Source of the DNA: Leptidea sinapis
Taxonomy: Eukaryota; Arthropoda; Insecta; Lepidoptera; Pieridae
Assembly (NCBI RefSeq): GCF_905404315.1
Contig: NC_066282.1
Location: 8,704,501 to 8,768,500, forward strand
Reading direction: 5' to 3'
Length of the DNA: 64,000 nt
The position numbers were made by a program, and so were the translations under genes. This document shows, piece after piece, positions 54,901-63,809 of this stretch. Each line of letters begins with the position of its first letter. The stretch's first letter is position 1. Under the pieces are notes generated by a model. It saw only the letters and a list, made by a program, of their open reading frames with translations. It searched no databases and was not told the DNA's origin.

Positions 54901-57900
54901 ACGCTTCATCCGTCTAATATCTTCCCTCCCTTGGCGTGTGTCCGTACAGAATGGGATGTCGCTATGCCAACTTTATGGCTGACAGGCTTGCCCTGCATGT
55001 TTCAGTATGACAACTCTCTCTGTTAATGATTATTCTCATATTAAACATTTTGTTGAGATAAAACTTTTAGTTGCGAATTCAACGGGAAACTACTAGTTTA
55101 TCTATAATTACAAGTATCGACACCCTTCAAACTGGAATAGACGTGGCAGTACTGTCCCTGAAAGAAACAGCACGTACCTACAGTGATCTTAGAGACAATT
55201 GTTTAATTTATGCCGCGTGTACAATGTATTTGTTCTAGATTTCCACAGAAACATTCGTGACAATATCCACACCTCTAAGAATACGAACAGTTTACAATTT
55301 TTCAATAAAGGCTTAAAGGTCTCGTTACCAAGCCATAAAATCGTCATAAAAAAAATGTGGCTGGAATGTTAATGCGATATGTTTGCATTGTTTTCTGCGA
55401 TCACATTTTTGTTCACGTGCTTGAAGAGTTTTAATGAATTATGTTAATGAGGTCACAGATAATTCGTTTTCGTTTTATTTAAGCGATTTTATGTCTTGCT
55501 TTGACATTGCCGTAGGTGATAAATTGTGTCCTAAAAGTAAAATGTAGTGGTCGTATTTGATATCAAAATAACAATTTTTGTTAAATTAATAATATCAATT
55601 TTATCTTGATAATGACATAGTATACTAATCGTAATAGCAATAAATCATTTTATATCTGTTGCACCGGTTTATCCTTGACGGATTTTGGTTAGACTTGTAC
55701 TGGAGGATTGCTCGCGTCACTAGGGCTACTTTTATTGGATCATTTATAAGGGTTCCGTTCAAATTAAACCAACTAAAAATTAGAGATTCAAATACATGAA
55801 ATTGTGAACAACCGATTGTGTGGTTAGATTGCCACGTAAACTTAATTACGCAAATGAGCAAATATGCAGTCGAGGGCGATTGATCTTATGACCTGCCTTA
55901 CAAGGAGGTCATAAAATTTACGAGAACGGGTTACTCAATTTTAATGTTTATTATTTTGTACAGAAAAGTCATATCACGGCATTATTTATATGATAAGATT
56001 TCATAAAAAAGCGGCCAAGTGCGAGGAACCCCCAAAATGTATTGTTCTTTTTTCTATTTTTGTGGGAAAATGTTAATGCGGTTCACAAAATATACCTACT
56101 TGCCAAGTTTCAACTGTATAGTTCTTATAGTTTTGGAAAAAAGTGGCAGTGACATACACGGACAGAAAGACGAATCTATAGGAGTTCCGTTTTTTGCCAT
56201 TTGGCTACACGAAATCCAGTTACGTGCGTTGGGCGTACGGTAGGTGAGGAACCGGTTTTTTTTTCAATCTAAGTTTTTCAATAAAATCAAATATCGTGTC
56301 GGTATCCCACGCCAGCCTCGCCATGGAATGGGTAGTTACTGAAAAGCGCGACAAATTTCAAAATGGGGTCGTCTGACAATACTGATCCTAGACGAGAAAT
56401 GAATATTTGCTTATGGGTTTCAGGCTCGCGAATTCCAACAGTTGTCTCAGGGTGGTTCCCGAGGGTCCAACGTGTCTACGTCATCCACGGGGGAGGTCAC
56501 CGGTCACCTAGAAGACGTGGGAGAGGGGGAGGTGAGGATCGGGAAGATCAGCTTCTTCACCAACGAGATCCTGGGCAAGGGCTGTGAGGGGACTTTTGTG
56601 TATAGGTACGGTTTATGTCCTGCTTATTTAAATGATCAAGCAGAGTATAACCATAAATGCCTAATAAGCTCTGCTATTCACTTTCACACCTTTACGGGCA
56701 ACTTATAGAAAAATGTTTGAATCTCCTCACCCTAAATCGATGGATCCGTTAAATTATTCAAAAAAAAACTTTTTACTTGAAAATATACAAGAATCAACGC
56801 AGAAAATTATAAGTTACTAAATATCATGATATTTACTATGCTTCGGGGATGTTAACTTAAATTATATTTTTAATTGCAGAGGGACGTTTGATAAACGCGC
56901 GGTGGCTGTGAAGCGCCTGTTGCCGGAATGTTTTACGTTTGCGGACCGCGAGGTGGCGCTGCTCAGAGAGTCGGATGCGCACGCGCACGTTGTTAGGTAC
57001 TACTGCACGGAACGCGACAAACAATTTAGGTACGTTATCATACGCCATTTATACATCTAAGGTTGAAAATCCTGTGGCAATTTAAAAATGATTCAAAAGA
57101 GCGTTGACGAGATACCAATATAATTGACAATACTTAACGACAGGTAGCTGGATTGAACGTTATTGTTTTTGAGTTATTAAATAATTGTCTTTATAATAAT
57201 TGAACGTCGACGAATATTATAATTGCAGATGAGGATTTCTTAAAAAAGGGCAAGAGTATTTAGTATTTTTGAACTTGCGCACTTTTAAATGCGTTAATGG
57301 TATGGTAAAAGTAATACGCTCCGCCCGTTACAACTCAGTGCTGCTCAGCATTATTTTAAAAATCTAAAGTTCTGGGCGGCACTGCTATTGCGTTTGTCAC
57401 TTTCATAAATATGACCTATTAGTCGGTTTGAGGATTTTAAACGACTTTCAGTTTCAATATAGAATTTATTACACTATAGCACACACAGAAGAATTGACAG
57501 TATTACGATTGAAGCACAGATATACATATTATATATACTTAATGACTAGTATTACACGAAACACAAACTAAAAATTAAGATTATAAGACTCGATATGAAA
57601 TTGAATAATCCCCATAGGTCTTGCGTCGATCACTGTGGTAGACATATTAATTATGCATTTCAATACACGTTAACCACAAACCGGTACGCATTCGTAGTTA
57701 GAAACAGATGTTTGCTTGCATTAATCGTTATAACAAAATTGTGTCCGCTGTGGTTGTTTGTGCGTTGACAATATTTTTATTGAGTATGAAAATAATAAAA
57801 GTTATAGTAATATAAGATGTGAATATTTTATATAATAATAGGTTATATGATTAAAGTTAATTTAGTTTTATGTTATTAAAATATCTTTAAATTTATTTAT

Positions 57901-60900
57901 TAATATTAATTTTATTTTTACAAAGATTCACTACAACCCCAGAAATTTAACTAGCTACGCCGCCTTTTAAACCAAAACACAGACTGTACTTGCACACTAC
58001 AGCGTGATCGCAGAAAATGGTCCCGCTGTGGGTTCCATCTAGTTGGCATCCTGTGCATAGATTCTGTCACTGGTGGTAGACTATCTTTTTTTATAAAATA
58101 ACTAGCTGACCCGACAGACGTTGTTCTGAATATAATAAATAAAATAATGTTTTTATATGATTTGTCAATAATATATCATCATAACATCAAAAATTACTTC
58201 GTAAAATATGCACCCTGCTGTCGTAATGAAATTGTTTCACAGCAGAACTGTCAAACCGTGCGTCAATTAATTCTCTCTTAAAAATTATGTATGGACACAT
58301 CAAAGGAAAACCAAATTTGTTGTTTTTATTTAATTTTGCAGCATTTTATTTCTATCCTATTTCTTCTTCTCTGGACTTCCACAAATAATTCAAGATCAAA
58401 ATTAGCCAAATCGGTCCAGCCGTTCTCGAGTTTTAGCGAGACTAACGAATAGCAATTCATCTATACTAATATTATAAAGCTGCAGTGTTTGTTTGTTTGT
58501 TTGAACGCGCTAATCTCTGGTACTACTGGTTCGATTTGAATGATTCTTTCAGTGTTGGGTAGTCCATTTATCGAGGAAGGCTATAGGCTATGTTTTTTTT
58601 TCAAAGTTAGGGATCCGTAATAAAATTGCTATTTTGTAACACAAGGTGTAAAATCGAAAACCTCTTTTTGCGTGCGCTGCAAAAACTATTGACAATAGAA
58701 CAAAATGATGTACAGGCTATAATATAGGCAATATTTTATTACTTATAAAACTATCGCGTGAATAATACTTTATATGGCAAAACAACGTTTGCCGGGTCAG
58801 CTAGTTTGTATATATATAGATATTGACACTTTTACACAAAATATCTTGCCCCAAATCAGGCATAGCAGGAGCTATGGGTTACAAGACAACGAGATGTTTA
58901 ATACAATATACTTACTTAAACATACATAAATACAGATAAACAAACATCCATATTCATCATATAAAAAGAAAGAGAAAGAAAGAAATCATTTATTCTGCAA
59001 CTTAAACCTAGTATACAAGTAAACTTAATTATTAATTTACATCAACATGCAGAATTGGAGTTCACCTTAGCATAATACTGATCATACCCACAGGTGATAT
59101 GATCAGCGCTGGTCTTCCGGAGAACTCCAAGTGGTCTAGCGGATTGTCAAACTACTTAAAGGTTATACATATTATATGAAGGGTTACCATTCTAAAATAA
59201 TAATATCACAATAAACAAGTAATAACAACAAAACAAAAATTTCATAAAATTTTGCACCTACCGGGATTCAAACGCGGGACCCCTAGCTTAGTAGGTAGGG
59301 TCGCTAACCACTGGGTTATGTAGGTGGTCTGTATTTAACACGTCGCATTGAATGAACACCTTATTCTCTGCTTTTTCTGATAGCTTAGTAAATTGAACTT
59401 TATATTAAGACGGTTACAGTTTAATTTCTATTAATAAATGTTTTTATACTAATTATAGTAGATATGACAGTTCGAAGTTCTTATGTACCACATCCGGTCT
59501 TAAGTTAGGTTCGGCGGTCTTGCAACTGAAAAGTCGATCGATGGTACATCATTAATGATGTAATGACCATCACCTACCATCAAATGGCCCCGGGCAGTTT
59601 CGTTGCTAAGGAATATTAATTCTTAAAAATAATTGTTATAGATACATAGCTTTGGAATTGTGCTCGGCGACGCTACAGGATTACGTCGAGAAGAAGTTAA
59701 CCTTCGAGTGCAAAATTGATGCGGTGGAAGTGTTGAGACAAGCCACGTTGGGACTTTCACACTTACATGCCATGGATATAGGTAACTTAATCGCTTGACG
59801 CTTAATATTTTATAGATTACCAGCTGACACAGGAATGGTTGTATTGCCATATAAAGCAATAAAAAAAAATTGGGGTATAAAAAATAGATGACGACCGATT
59901 CTCGGACCTACCAAATATTTCGTAATATTGCGGATCTGTGGATGGAACAGAATAATATAAAAATCGTGATACAAAAATAGTTGTTAATCGTAGAATAGTG
60001 AAAATTTGAATTTGTATGTATTTTTTAAAGCTGAAACATAATAAAATAAAAATAAAAAAAATGACAAAAAAAAATATTTAGGGGGCCACCCCTTAATATG
60101 TTTTATACGTAACCTATCATTTAGGTGTATAAAAAATAGATGTTAGCCAATTCTCAGACCTACCCTTTATACACACAAATTTTCAAACATATTGGCTTAG
60201 CCGTTTCGGGGGAGTTTGGTTACAAACACCGGGACATAAAAGGAAATAGGAGTAGTTGTTCGGGTTGATATCAGCAACGGAAATCCACCACCGGACAATT
60301 CAATGAAATGCGAAACGCCTCTTGCATCATGTTGACGTCTGGCATTCTAAAACCACTAGGATCTTTTTGCCTCGCACAGCCGGTTTGTGGCTATTGGTGG
60401 TGTGGTATTACAGGATGCAGTCCTGAACCGATAAGACGATTAGGTGTCTTCAAGCATTGAGCATACTCTGGGTGCTGGGTTGCGGTAATCATATATATGG
60501 GCGCAAATCGCCACCTACCGTCAATTGTTTGCAACTATTGATATTTATGTTTTAGTTTATCGTTAAAATGAATATATTATTATAGATATATCTGAAATAT
60601 GTAAGATTTAAATACAAATAGATATTTGTATACATAAAACTGTTATTTATTAAGGTCTAACTAATTTAATAGACACTGTTTTGACTGTTTGAAGATGTTT
60701 GATGTTTCATTTATTGTTAAAATACTTAATTGAATGTGTAAATGTTCAAATTAATTTATATTAGAATTAATATCGTTATTCTGTATCAAACTTTATTATT
60801 TTATGCAATAAGTCTTTCTTAATTGTATTTCGAAACTTGCTTGCAGCGCCATTTTCTTACTTCGTAATGTTTGTTCAAATTAAATGAACAAACTATTATA

Positions 60901-63744
60901 TAAATCATTTGAAGTTATATAAATTCACTAAAACATTTATTGAGCTGTATTTAGAATTATTTTACAATACCTAATTTTATTTGTGTTTTAAAAGAAGTTG
61001 TATCTACTCTGTTTCATCTATTGTACGGAAGCTATAAAAGCGATTGTTTTATATATAGACGGTTCATATCTATACTAGCAGTTGTGCTTCAATAAAGTGA
61101 GAAATTCTTAGTGTTGTATTTCTTCATGATGGATAATTCAAGGAAACCCTGGTTTAACGCCGACATATACCATCGGGTGACCCGTATGTTCGTTTGTTCT
61201 TTTCTATCATAAAAATAACCTCAACTTAAAGAAAGACCGGCAACGCATATCTTGACCCCTGGTGTTGAAGATGTCCATTTGCCCCACCATTTATTACATA
61301 ATCGGTTTGCTCCCTCTTATAAAAAAAAAGGGTAGGTACATTGAGCTATGAGTATAGAATAGGATCGCAAACGTACAAGCTTACATCATTTATACGTCCA
61401 GGTAGACTGAGATAGCAGTGAAAACGTCGAATAAATTGAGGTTGACAGTTAACCTCTATTTTAAGCAATACACGTACACTAACTAAAAGTGACATGCGAG
61501 TGTAACACACTAAAGTGATAAACTTGTATTCATCGGTTGTCTAGCAGCAAGAGGCTCTATTTGGATTCAAATTCAAATATTTTTATTCAAAATAATTCAA
61601 ATTCAAATATTTTTGATCAAAATAATTCAAATTCAAATATTTTTATTCAAAATCAGTTATTGAACGTCAAAAACTACCACCCATTCAAAATAGACTGCCA
61701 CAGACCTGAGAAGAACGGGCGCAAGATACTCAGCGGGCTTTTTTTTTGATAAAAAACATGGATTACAATGTAATATCTTACAATAAACATTTATAATTAA
61801 AGAGACTGAGGGTGTTCGCATCACTCCCAGTCTGTGGTATCATTAAGAAAATTGTTTATGCTATAATAACCTTTCCCACACAAACGTTTTTAACAATTCT
61901 TTTAAATTTCATTACACATTTGTTTTGTACTATTTTTTATCATATTGTAAAAGCATATACATCGCCCAATAAAACACGTACTAACTCGACTTAACCGAGT
62001 AGGAGGCATAACAAGTGTATGTTTGTTCCTCGTGTTGATATTATGATTGTCACAAAGATGACGTATACATTATCTAAGCCTACAAGTGTTATTATTAAGG
62101 CGATACTAAATGCCAGCGACCTTGAGCGATATGAGTTCAAGACTGCCGGCCCGCCATCTATGTAACAAAGGCAAAATTCTTGCGTGGAAAACAGTTTATA
62201 TAGTTACAATCCTCGTTATTCACTACTAATCTGAATAAATGAACCTACACAAAAAAGTACAAGCTATAAGAATAACTTTTCTACCAAAAACATGCGTCAC
62301 GCTATGCCAAAAAACTTTTTTAACTTCAAAGAAAACTGGTAGTTCAAAAAGGCTCGGCAGTGTTAACTATAACCAACAGCAAGCATTAGCAACCTACAAA
62401 TAAGACTTAAGGATATGTGTAACAGGATTAAGTAGTGTTCATAGCTCGAAATGCTATACCTTCACCACAAAACTTGTCTAAAAACACCATGTTTTCGTGT
62501 TTTCTGCTTACTCTTCGCCTTAAGTAGATAATAAATGAGCCCTAGATCACACCATCAAATTCAAATATTTTTATTCAAAATAGGATGTGACATCACTTAT
62601 TGAAAGTTAAAAATTACCACCCATTCTAAAACAAATGTCTCAGTCCTGAGAAGAGCGGGCGCAACAAACTCAGCGGGCTTTTTTTTCATCGAAAAAATAT
62701 GTTTACAAAGTAATATTGTACAGTTAAACTTATTATTTAATAGCCTGAGGGCAGTCGCTCCACTCCCAATCTGTGGTATCATTAAGAAAGTTATTTATGT
62801 TATAGTAACCTTTATCACACAAACATTTTTTAACAATTCTTTTGAATAACGTAATACTTTTGTTTTGTTACATCGACTGGAGCCATCATAAGATAATCCA
62901 TTCCAGCCATCGCTTCCTTCGTGCTGTTGAAGGTTGTATTAATAGGCTGTTCTTTAGTCCACAGAGATGTAAAGCCCCACAACGTTCTCTTATCGATGCC
63001 GAGCGGCTCAGGAGAAGTCCGAGCCATGATATCCGACTTTGGTCTCTCCAAGAAGCTCAACATTGGTCGCGTTAGTTTCTCAAGACGATCCGGGGTCACG
63101 GGCACCGACGGCTGGATAGCGCCGGAGATGATCAATGGAGAGAGAACGGTGAGAAATATGAGACATAATTAACTATACACAGTTTGAAACACAGACTTAA
63201 ATAAATAATGACCTTCGCACGACACACGAAAAATCAGAATATAATCCCTATCATTGCGATTTTCAAGGAGCTTTCTGCCTCGTACAACCAAGCTGTGGAA
63301 TGAGTTTCCTTGTGCGGTGTTTCCGAGTCGATACGACATCGGTACCTTCAAAACAGCGCTTACATGATTGATTCTTCTGGTGTTGCAAGAGAATGTGGGC
63401 GGCGGTGATCACTTAACACCAGGTGACCCGTACGCTCGTTTGTCCTCCTTTTCCATAAAAAAGGGTGGCGCAACGAAAAATCTTACACTTTTTCGTCTAG
63501 CCCCATCCGCCAAGCCGGTATGGCTAATAAATCCAATCCGTTCATTACTTATTGAAATTTAAGATGGTAAATTAAAACCAAATATCAAATGAAACAGTTA
63601 AAAATTTCAGACAACATCAGTGGATATGTTCTCTCTGGGCTGTGTGTTCTACTACGTGCTGTCGAGAGGACACCATCCATTCGGAGACGTGCTGCGGAGA
63701 CAAGCCAACATCCTCACGGGGGAGTACAAGCTGGATCATTTGGA
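39831..63744 (+). CDS. Ire1: Ire1 (ERN1) ER-stress sensor kinase/RNase (11 exons, 3' end off the window)
   Basis: Eleven plus-strand exons with matching phases give 739 codons. A signal peptide (about 1-16) leads into a beta-propeller-type luminal sensor domain with LFTTLGGGMIAVEPHTGNI, YTGKKIDTWFMLDPTTG, KWNVTFYDYTSH and PTLYIGEHNHGLYAL. A single transmembrane helix (about 455-473) follows. The cytosolic kinase has glycine loop GKGCEGTF (525-532), VAVK lysine 546, HRDVKPHN (633-640), DFG (658-660) and IAPE (685-688). Activation-loop serines 671, 673 and 676 lie in RVSFSRRSG, aligning with the autophosphorylation cluster of human IRE1. By family knowledge the protein senses unfolded proteins in the ER lumen, self-phosphorylates, and its RNase splices XBP1 mRNA and degrades ER-bound mRNAs. 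The RNase domain lies beyond the right edge. Confidence 0.96.
39903..39981 (+). other. Ire1 intron 1 (79 bp)
   Basis: Very short GTAGAG...TTACAG intron with in-frame stops, confirming it is not coding. Confidence 0.8.
39982..40099 (+). CDS. Ire1: Ire1 exon 2, luminal domain
   Basis: 118 bases following a very short (79-bp) intron. Encodes ERPLLFTTLGGGMIAVEPHT and GNIIWKLKD, the first propeller-like repeat of the luminal sensor. Phase 0 to phase 1; donor GTATGT. Confidence 0.93.
40100..41632. other. Ire1 intron 2
   Basis: AT-rich; no repeat or gene recognised. It is one of the few large introns here without obvious transposon debris. Confidence 0.5.
41633..41884 (+). CDS. Ire1: Ire1 exon 3, luminal domain
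   Basis: 252 bases with FLPDPRHGSLYMYG, LPFTIPELVANAPCRSTDG and LYTGKKIDTWFMLDPTTG, all core luminal-domain motifs of IRE1. Phase 1 to phase 1. Confidence 0.95.
41885..42839. other. Ire1 intron 3, left part
   Basis: AT-rich. 42110-42240 carries the widespread ACTTTAAAAAAGGAGGATG-type repeat. A short GC-rich patch lies near 42700-42745. Confidence 0.4.
42840..43175 (-). repeat. Dispersed repeat, also at 59815-60185
   Basis: GGGTGACCCACCCCTAAATA, AGATCCGCAATA, TGAGAATTGGTCGTCTATTT and ATGGCAATACAATGTTTGCT match 59815-60185 in the opposite orientation. Confidence 0.65.
43290..43605 (+). repeat. Family P dispersed repeat
   Basis: Near-complete plus-orientation unit from TTTTTTTATGAAAGTAAGGG to GAGCCTCCCACTGG. 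Confidence 0.85.
43606..44054. other. Ire1 intron 3, unrecognised
   Basis: Nothing recognised between the two family P copies. Confidence 0.4.
44055..44365 (+). repeat. Family P dispersed repeat
   Basis: Second plus-orientation unit, 450 bases after the previous one, with a few small deletions. Confidence 0.85.
44880..45260 (-). pseudogene. Non-LTR reverse transcriptase core fragment
   Basis: The minus strand reads FEAWEESQNTLGIFCDLSKA, FDCVQHSTLVRMLTYYG and, after a frameshift, SGTSLGIGIPQGYILGPLLF. These are RT motifs of Jockey/CR1-like elements (DLSKAFD; G(I/V)PQG..LGPLLF). Broken and truncated before the DD motif. Confidence 0.8.
45270..45660 (+). repeat. LINE 3' fragment with inverted join
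   Basis: From about 45480 the plus strand reads a frameshifted KKFLASHSQFVESITGCGTQ-like region, then KKKAYLKAGNAFLDTCYCGC and a stop. 45290-45470 reads as element sequence in the other orientation. Similar tail pieces occur at 60270-60480 and 61200-61330. Confidence 0.55.
45727..45921 (+). CDS. Ire1: Ire1 exon 4, luminal domain
   Basis: 195 bases encoding IARTEYNILMHD and KWNVTFYDYTSHAMG, the conserved 'R.EY...M.D...WN.TF.DY' block. Phase 1 to phase 1. The intron before it is full of LINE and P-family repeats. Confidence 0.95.
45985..46240 (-). repeat. Dispersed repeat (29050/29430 family)
   Basis: Reverse complement of the unit with CGCCTAAACCACTGATCGTA and CGATGCGAAATT; includes GCTGGGCGAATTTTAAAAGG. 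Confidence 0.7.
46240..46980 (+). mobile_element. CR1/Zenon-like LINE, 3' end with 229-codon frame
   Basis: Begins near an AT microsatellite. The frame reads LEISSDCQFRGHLEGKAKLA, RPHMEYCYHLWSGAPQYQLD, RVQRRAARIVGDPVLCERLD, FHLRTTRHKLGYHPHHLDVW and FLPHTTNLWNELHCAVFPGR, ending RDCGRR. This is the reverse-transcriptase thumb and C-terminus of a CR1-type element, with the usual 3' UTR (TTAACAACAGGTGACCCGTA). The core and endonuclease are absent. The open frame suggests a fairly young insertion. Confidence 0.85.
47000..47639. other. Ire1 intron 4, unrecognised
   Basis: No repeat or gene recognised. Confidence 0.4.
47640..47930 (-). repeat. Family P dispersed repeat
   Basis: Reverse orientation, from GGGAGGCTAGATTATGGGTA to GTCCCTTATTACCATTAAAA. 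Confidence 0.85.
47940..48245 (-). repeat. Dispersed repeat shared with 55990-56230
   Basis: Contains GCCAAATGGCAAAAAACGGA, CTGTCCGTGTATGTCACAGC and GGTGCCCCATACTT. 55990-56230 is the opposite-strand copy starting GCGGCCAAGTGCGAGGAACC. Confidence 0.7.
48246..48859. other. Ire1 intron 4, unrecognised
   Basis: An (AT)n microsatellite lies at about 48790-48810. A 74-codon frame over 48305-48559 has no recognisable domain. Confidence 0.4.
48860..49110 (+). repeat. S3 tRNA-like SINE
   Basis: The tRNA-like part at about 49003-49075 has A box TAGCTCAGATGGGACATTGG and B box GGTTCGAATCC. The 5' body contains AATGAGAAACAGCTACAATA. Better preserved than the minus-strand copy at 6963-7200. Confidence 0.8.
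49111..49429. other. Ire1 intron 4, unrecognised
   Basis: Nothing recognised. Confidence 0.4.
49430..49760 (-). repeat. LINE 3'-UTR-like repeat
   Basis: Reverse complement of 51815-52180 (AAGAAACTCATTGCCACTCT, TACACGAGTAAGTCAAAAAA, ATTGAGTACAGTAGCTGTAT). Confidence 0.75.
49985..50200 (-). repeat. Family A LINE fragment
   Basis: The minus strand matches the 18463-19140 frame (FKEINILTVAS, RNCHNHNVNTRNRHKLI). Confidence 0.8.
50195..50435 (+). repeat. LINE 3'-UTR-like repeat
   Basis: The same unit as 51815-52180 in plus orientation, joined directly to a minus-strand family A fragment. It ends 90 bases before Ire1 exon 5. Confidence 0.75.
50524..50764 (+). CDS. Ire1: Ire1 exon 5, luminal domain
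   Basis: 241 bases encoding SNGRVMSFDRKTGDLVW and PVVAAYLLDRDGL, matching the 'G.V...D..TG..LW....PVVA.Y' luminal motif. It ends in phase 2 at GTAAGT. Exon GC is far above that of the flanking intron. Confidence 0.95.
50765..51814. other. Ire1 intron 5, left part
   Basis: AT-rich with no recognised repeat. Confidence 0.4.
51815..52185 (+). repeat. LINE 3'-UTR-like repeat
   Basis: Longest copy: GATGATACAGCTACTGTACT, TTGACTTACTCGTGTAAG, GAGTGGCAATGAGTTTCTTG and a TTTGAATTTGAATTTGAA tail like that of family A. Confidence 0.8.
52305..52545 (+). repeat. S2 tRNA-derived SINE-like repeat
   Basis: The tRNA-like head at about 52310-52376 has A box TAGCCGAGTGGTTGG, B box GGTTTCGAATCC and end stems ACCTG/CAGGT. 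The body is shared with 5361-5607 and the reverse copy at 58800-59330. Confidence 0.8.
52600..52745 (-). repeat. S1 repeat body fragment
   Basis: GTTGTGGCTTCATCTACAGG and GTTGATAACCTGCTCATCCC are reverse complements of the S1 body. The tRNA-like part is absent. Confidence 0.7.
52816..53359 (+). CDS. Ire1: Ire1 exon 6, end of luminal domain and TM helix
   Basis: 544 bases. PTLYIGEHNHGLYALSSLV closes the luminal core, followed by a Ser/Asp/Glu-rich stalk and the helix FALIILMGLVVAMFWYLRL. Phase 2 to phase 0; acceptor CTTTCAG, donor GTGCGT. Confidence 0.95.
53528..53927. mobile_element. Fold-back MITE in Ire1 intron 6, about 400 bp
   Basis: Inverted arms begin CACTGACCTCTACTATTTA / TAAATACCACTGGACAGGC (reverse-complement frame) and share ACCACTGGAC, TTTTGTGCCT and GTCAAA. 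Imperfect arms are about 90 bases. The target duplication is unclear. Confidence 0.65.
53930..55985. other. Ire1 intron 6, unrecognised
   Basis: About 2 kb without recognised repeat or gene. Confidence 0.45.
55990..56230 (+). repeat. 'GCGGCCAAGTGCGAG' dispersed repeat
   Basis: GCGGCCAAGTGCGAGGAACC, AATGCGGTTCACAAAATATA and TTCCGTTTTTTGCCATTTGG; the opposite-orientation copy of 47940-48245. Confidence 0.75.
56424..56605 (+). CDS. Ire1: Ire1 exon 7, linker and glycine loop
   Basis: 182 bases encoding a Ser/Gly-rich juxtamembrane linker and then VRIGKISFFTNEILGKGCEG with the kinase P-loop. Phase 0 to phase 2. Confidence 0.95.
56880..57029 (+). CDS. Ire1: Ire1 exon 8, kinase N-lobe
   Basis: 150 bases encoding RGTFDKRAVAVKRLLPECF with the ATP-binding lysine in VAVK, then EVALLRESDAHAHVVRYY with the alphaC glutamate. 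Phase 2 to phase 2. Confidence 0.96.
57290..58080 (+). repeat. Family P copy split by about 520 bases
   Basis: 57290-57420 matches the 5' part (AGTGCTGCTCAGCATT... GCGGCACTG) and 57950-58080 the 3' part (TTTAACTAGCTACGCCGCC... GGCATCCTGTGCA). Unrelated AT-rich DNA lies between them. Confidence 0.65.
58090..58290 (+). repeat. 'CTAGCTGACCCGACAGACG' dispersed repeat
   Basis: ACTAGCTGACCCGACAGACG, AATTGTTTCACAGCAGAACT and GTCAAACCGTGCGTCA, as at 27630-28215. Confidence 0.7.
58455..58805 (-). repeat. 'CTAGCTGACCCGGCAAACG' dispersed repeat, reverse
   Basis: Ends GGCAAAACAACGTTTGCCGG and GTCAGCTAG, the reverse complement of the 29197/35760 repeat start. The body contains GTTTGTTTGTTTGAACGCGC. Confidence 0.7.
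58806..59330 (-). mobile_element. S2 SINE interrupted by a retroposed fragment
   Basis: The minus-strand S2 body (58806-58967) and tRNA-like head (about 59250-59330, CACCTACCGGGATTCAAACG) are separated by about 280 bases beginning AAAGAAAGAGAAAGAAAG and containing GGTCTTCCGGAGAACTCCAA. The insert's class is unknown. Confidence 0.7.
59642..59781 (+). CDS. Ire1: Ire1 exon 9, kinase hinge and C-lobe start
   Basis: 140 bases encoding YIALELCSATLQDYVEKK (the hinge 'ALELC' is typical of IRE1) and ATLGLSHLHAMDI. Phase 2 to phase 1. Confidence 0.96.
59815..60185 (+). repeat. Dispersed repeat, also at 42840-43175
   Basis: CAGCTGACACAGGAATGGTT, CGATTCTCGGACCTACCAAA and GGGGGCCACCCCTTAATATG. Confidence 0.65.
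60190..61485. other. Ire1 intron 9, middle
   Basis: 60270-60480 and 61150-61330 hold LINE 3'-end debris (TGCCTCGCACAGCCGGTTTG; CCGGCAACGCATATCTTGAC). The rest is AT-rich with nothing recognised. Confidence 0.45.
61490..62060 (-). repeat. Family Q piece followed by family A LINE with tandem tail
   Basis: 61500-61560 is family Q (AGCAAGAGGCTCTATTTGGA). 61565-61654 is three copies of a 30-base tail unit (ATTCAAATTCAAATATTTTT + 10). 61655-62060 is a decayed minus-strand family A 3' end. Confidence 0.8.
62061..62554. other. Ire1 intron 9, unrecognised
   Basis: Nothing recognised. Confidence 0.4.
62555..62875 (-). repeat. Family A LINE 3' end
   Basis: Begins AAATTCAAATATTTTTATTC and contains AATGTCTCAGTCCTGAGAAG, the minus-strand copy of the 18285 element end. 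It stops about 80 bases before Ire1 exon 10. Confidence 0.8.
62958..63148 (+). CDS. Ire1: Ire1 exon 10, catalytic and activation loops
   Basis: 191 bases with VHRDVKPHNVLLS, MISDFGLSKKL, RVSFSRRSG and TDGWIAPEM. All catalytic residues (HRD Asp, Lys, Asn, DFG Asp) are intact, so this is an active-type kinase. Phase 1 to phase 0. Confidence 0.97.
63195..63475 (+). repeat. CR1/Zenon-like LINE 3' end
   Basis: GACCTTCGCACGACACACGA, AGGAGCTTTCTGCCTCGTAC, GCGGTGTTTCCGAGTCGATA, then the 3' UTR with AACACCAGGTGACCCGTACG and a TTCCATAAAAAA tail. Frames broken; lies in Ire1 intron 10. Confidence 0.8.
63611..63744 (+). CDS. Ire1: Ire1 exon 11, kinase C-lobe (last exon in window)
   Basis: 134 bases encoding TTSVDMFSLGCVFYYVLSRG and HPFGDVLRRQANILTGEY. 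Asp in SVDMFSLG is the kinase subdomain IX residue. Donor GTAACT in phase 2; the rest of the kinase and the RNase domain are off the right edge. Confidence 0.96.
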
Positions 63745-63809
63745 GTAACTATTGTTTTTCTCATTGTAAATATGATGACGTATGGCCATAGGTTACACCG
63801 TCTACGTAG

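Larger units (their letters stand above)
57030..59641. other. Ire1 intron 8
   Basis: Filled with a split family P copy, the CCCGACAGACGTTGTTCTG repeat, and an S2 SINE carrying a nested insertion; see separate entries. Confidence 0.6.

Noticed and set aside
61565..61654. CRISPR-like array
   Set aside because: Three direct 30-base repeats without spacers at a LINE tail in a eukaryotic intron.
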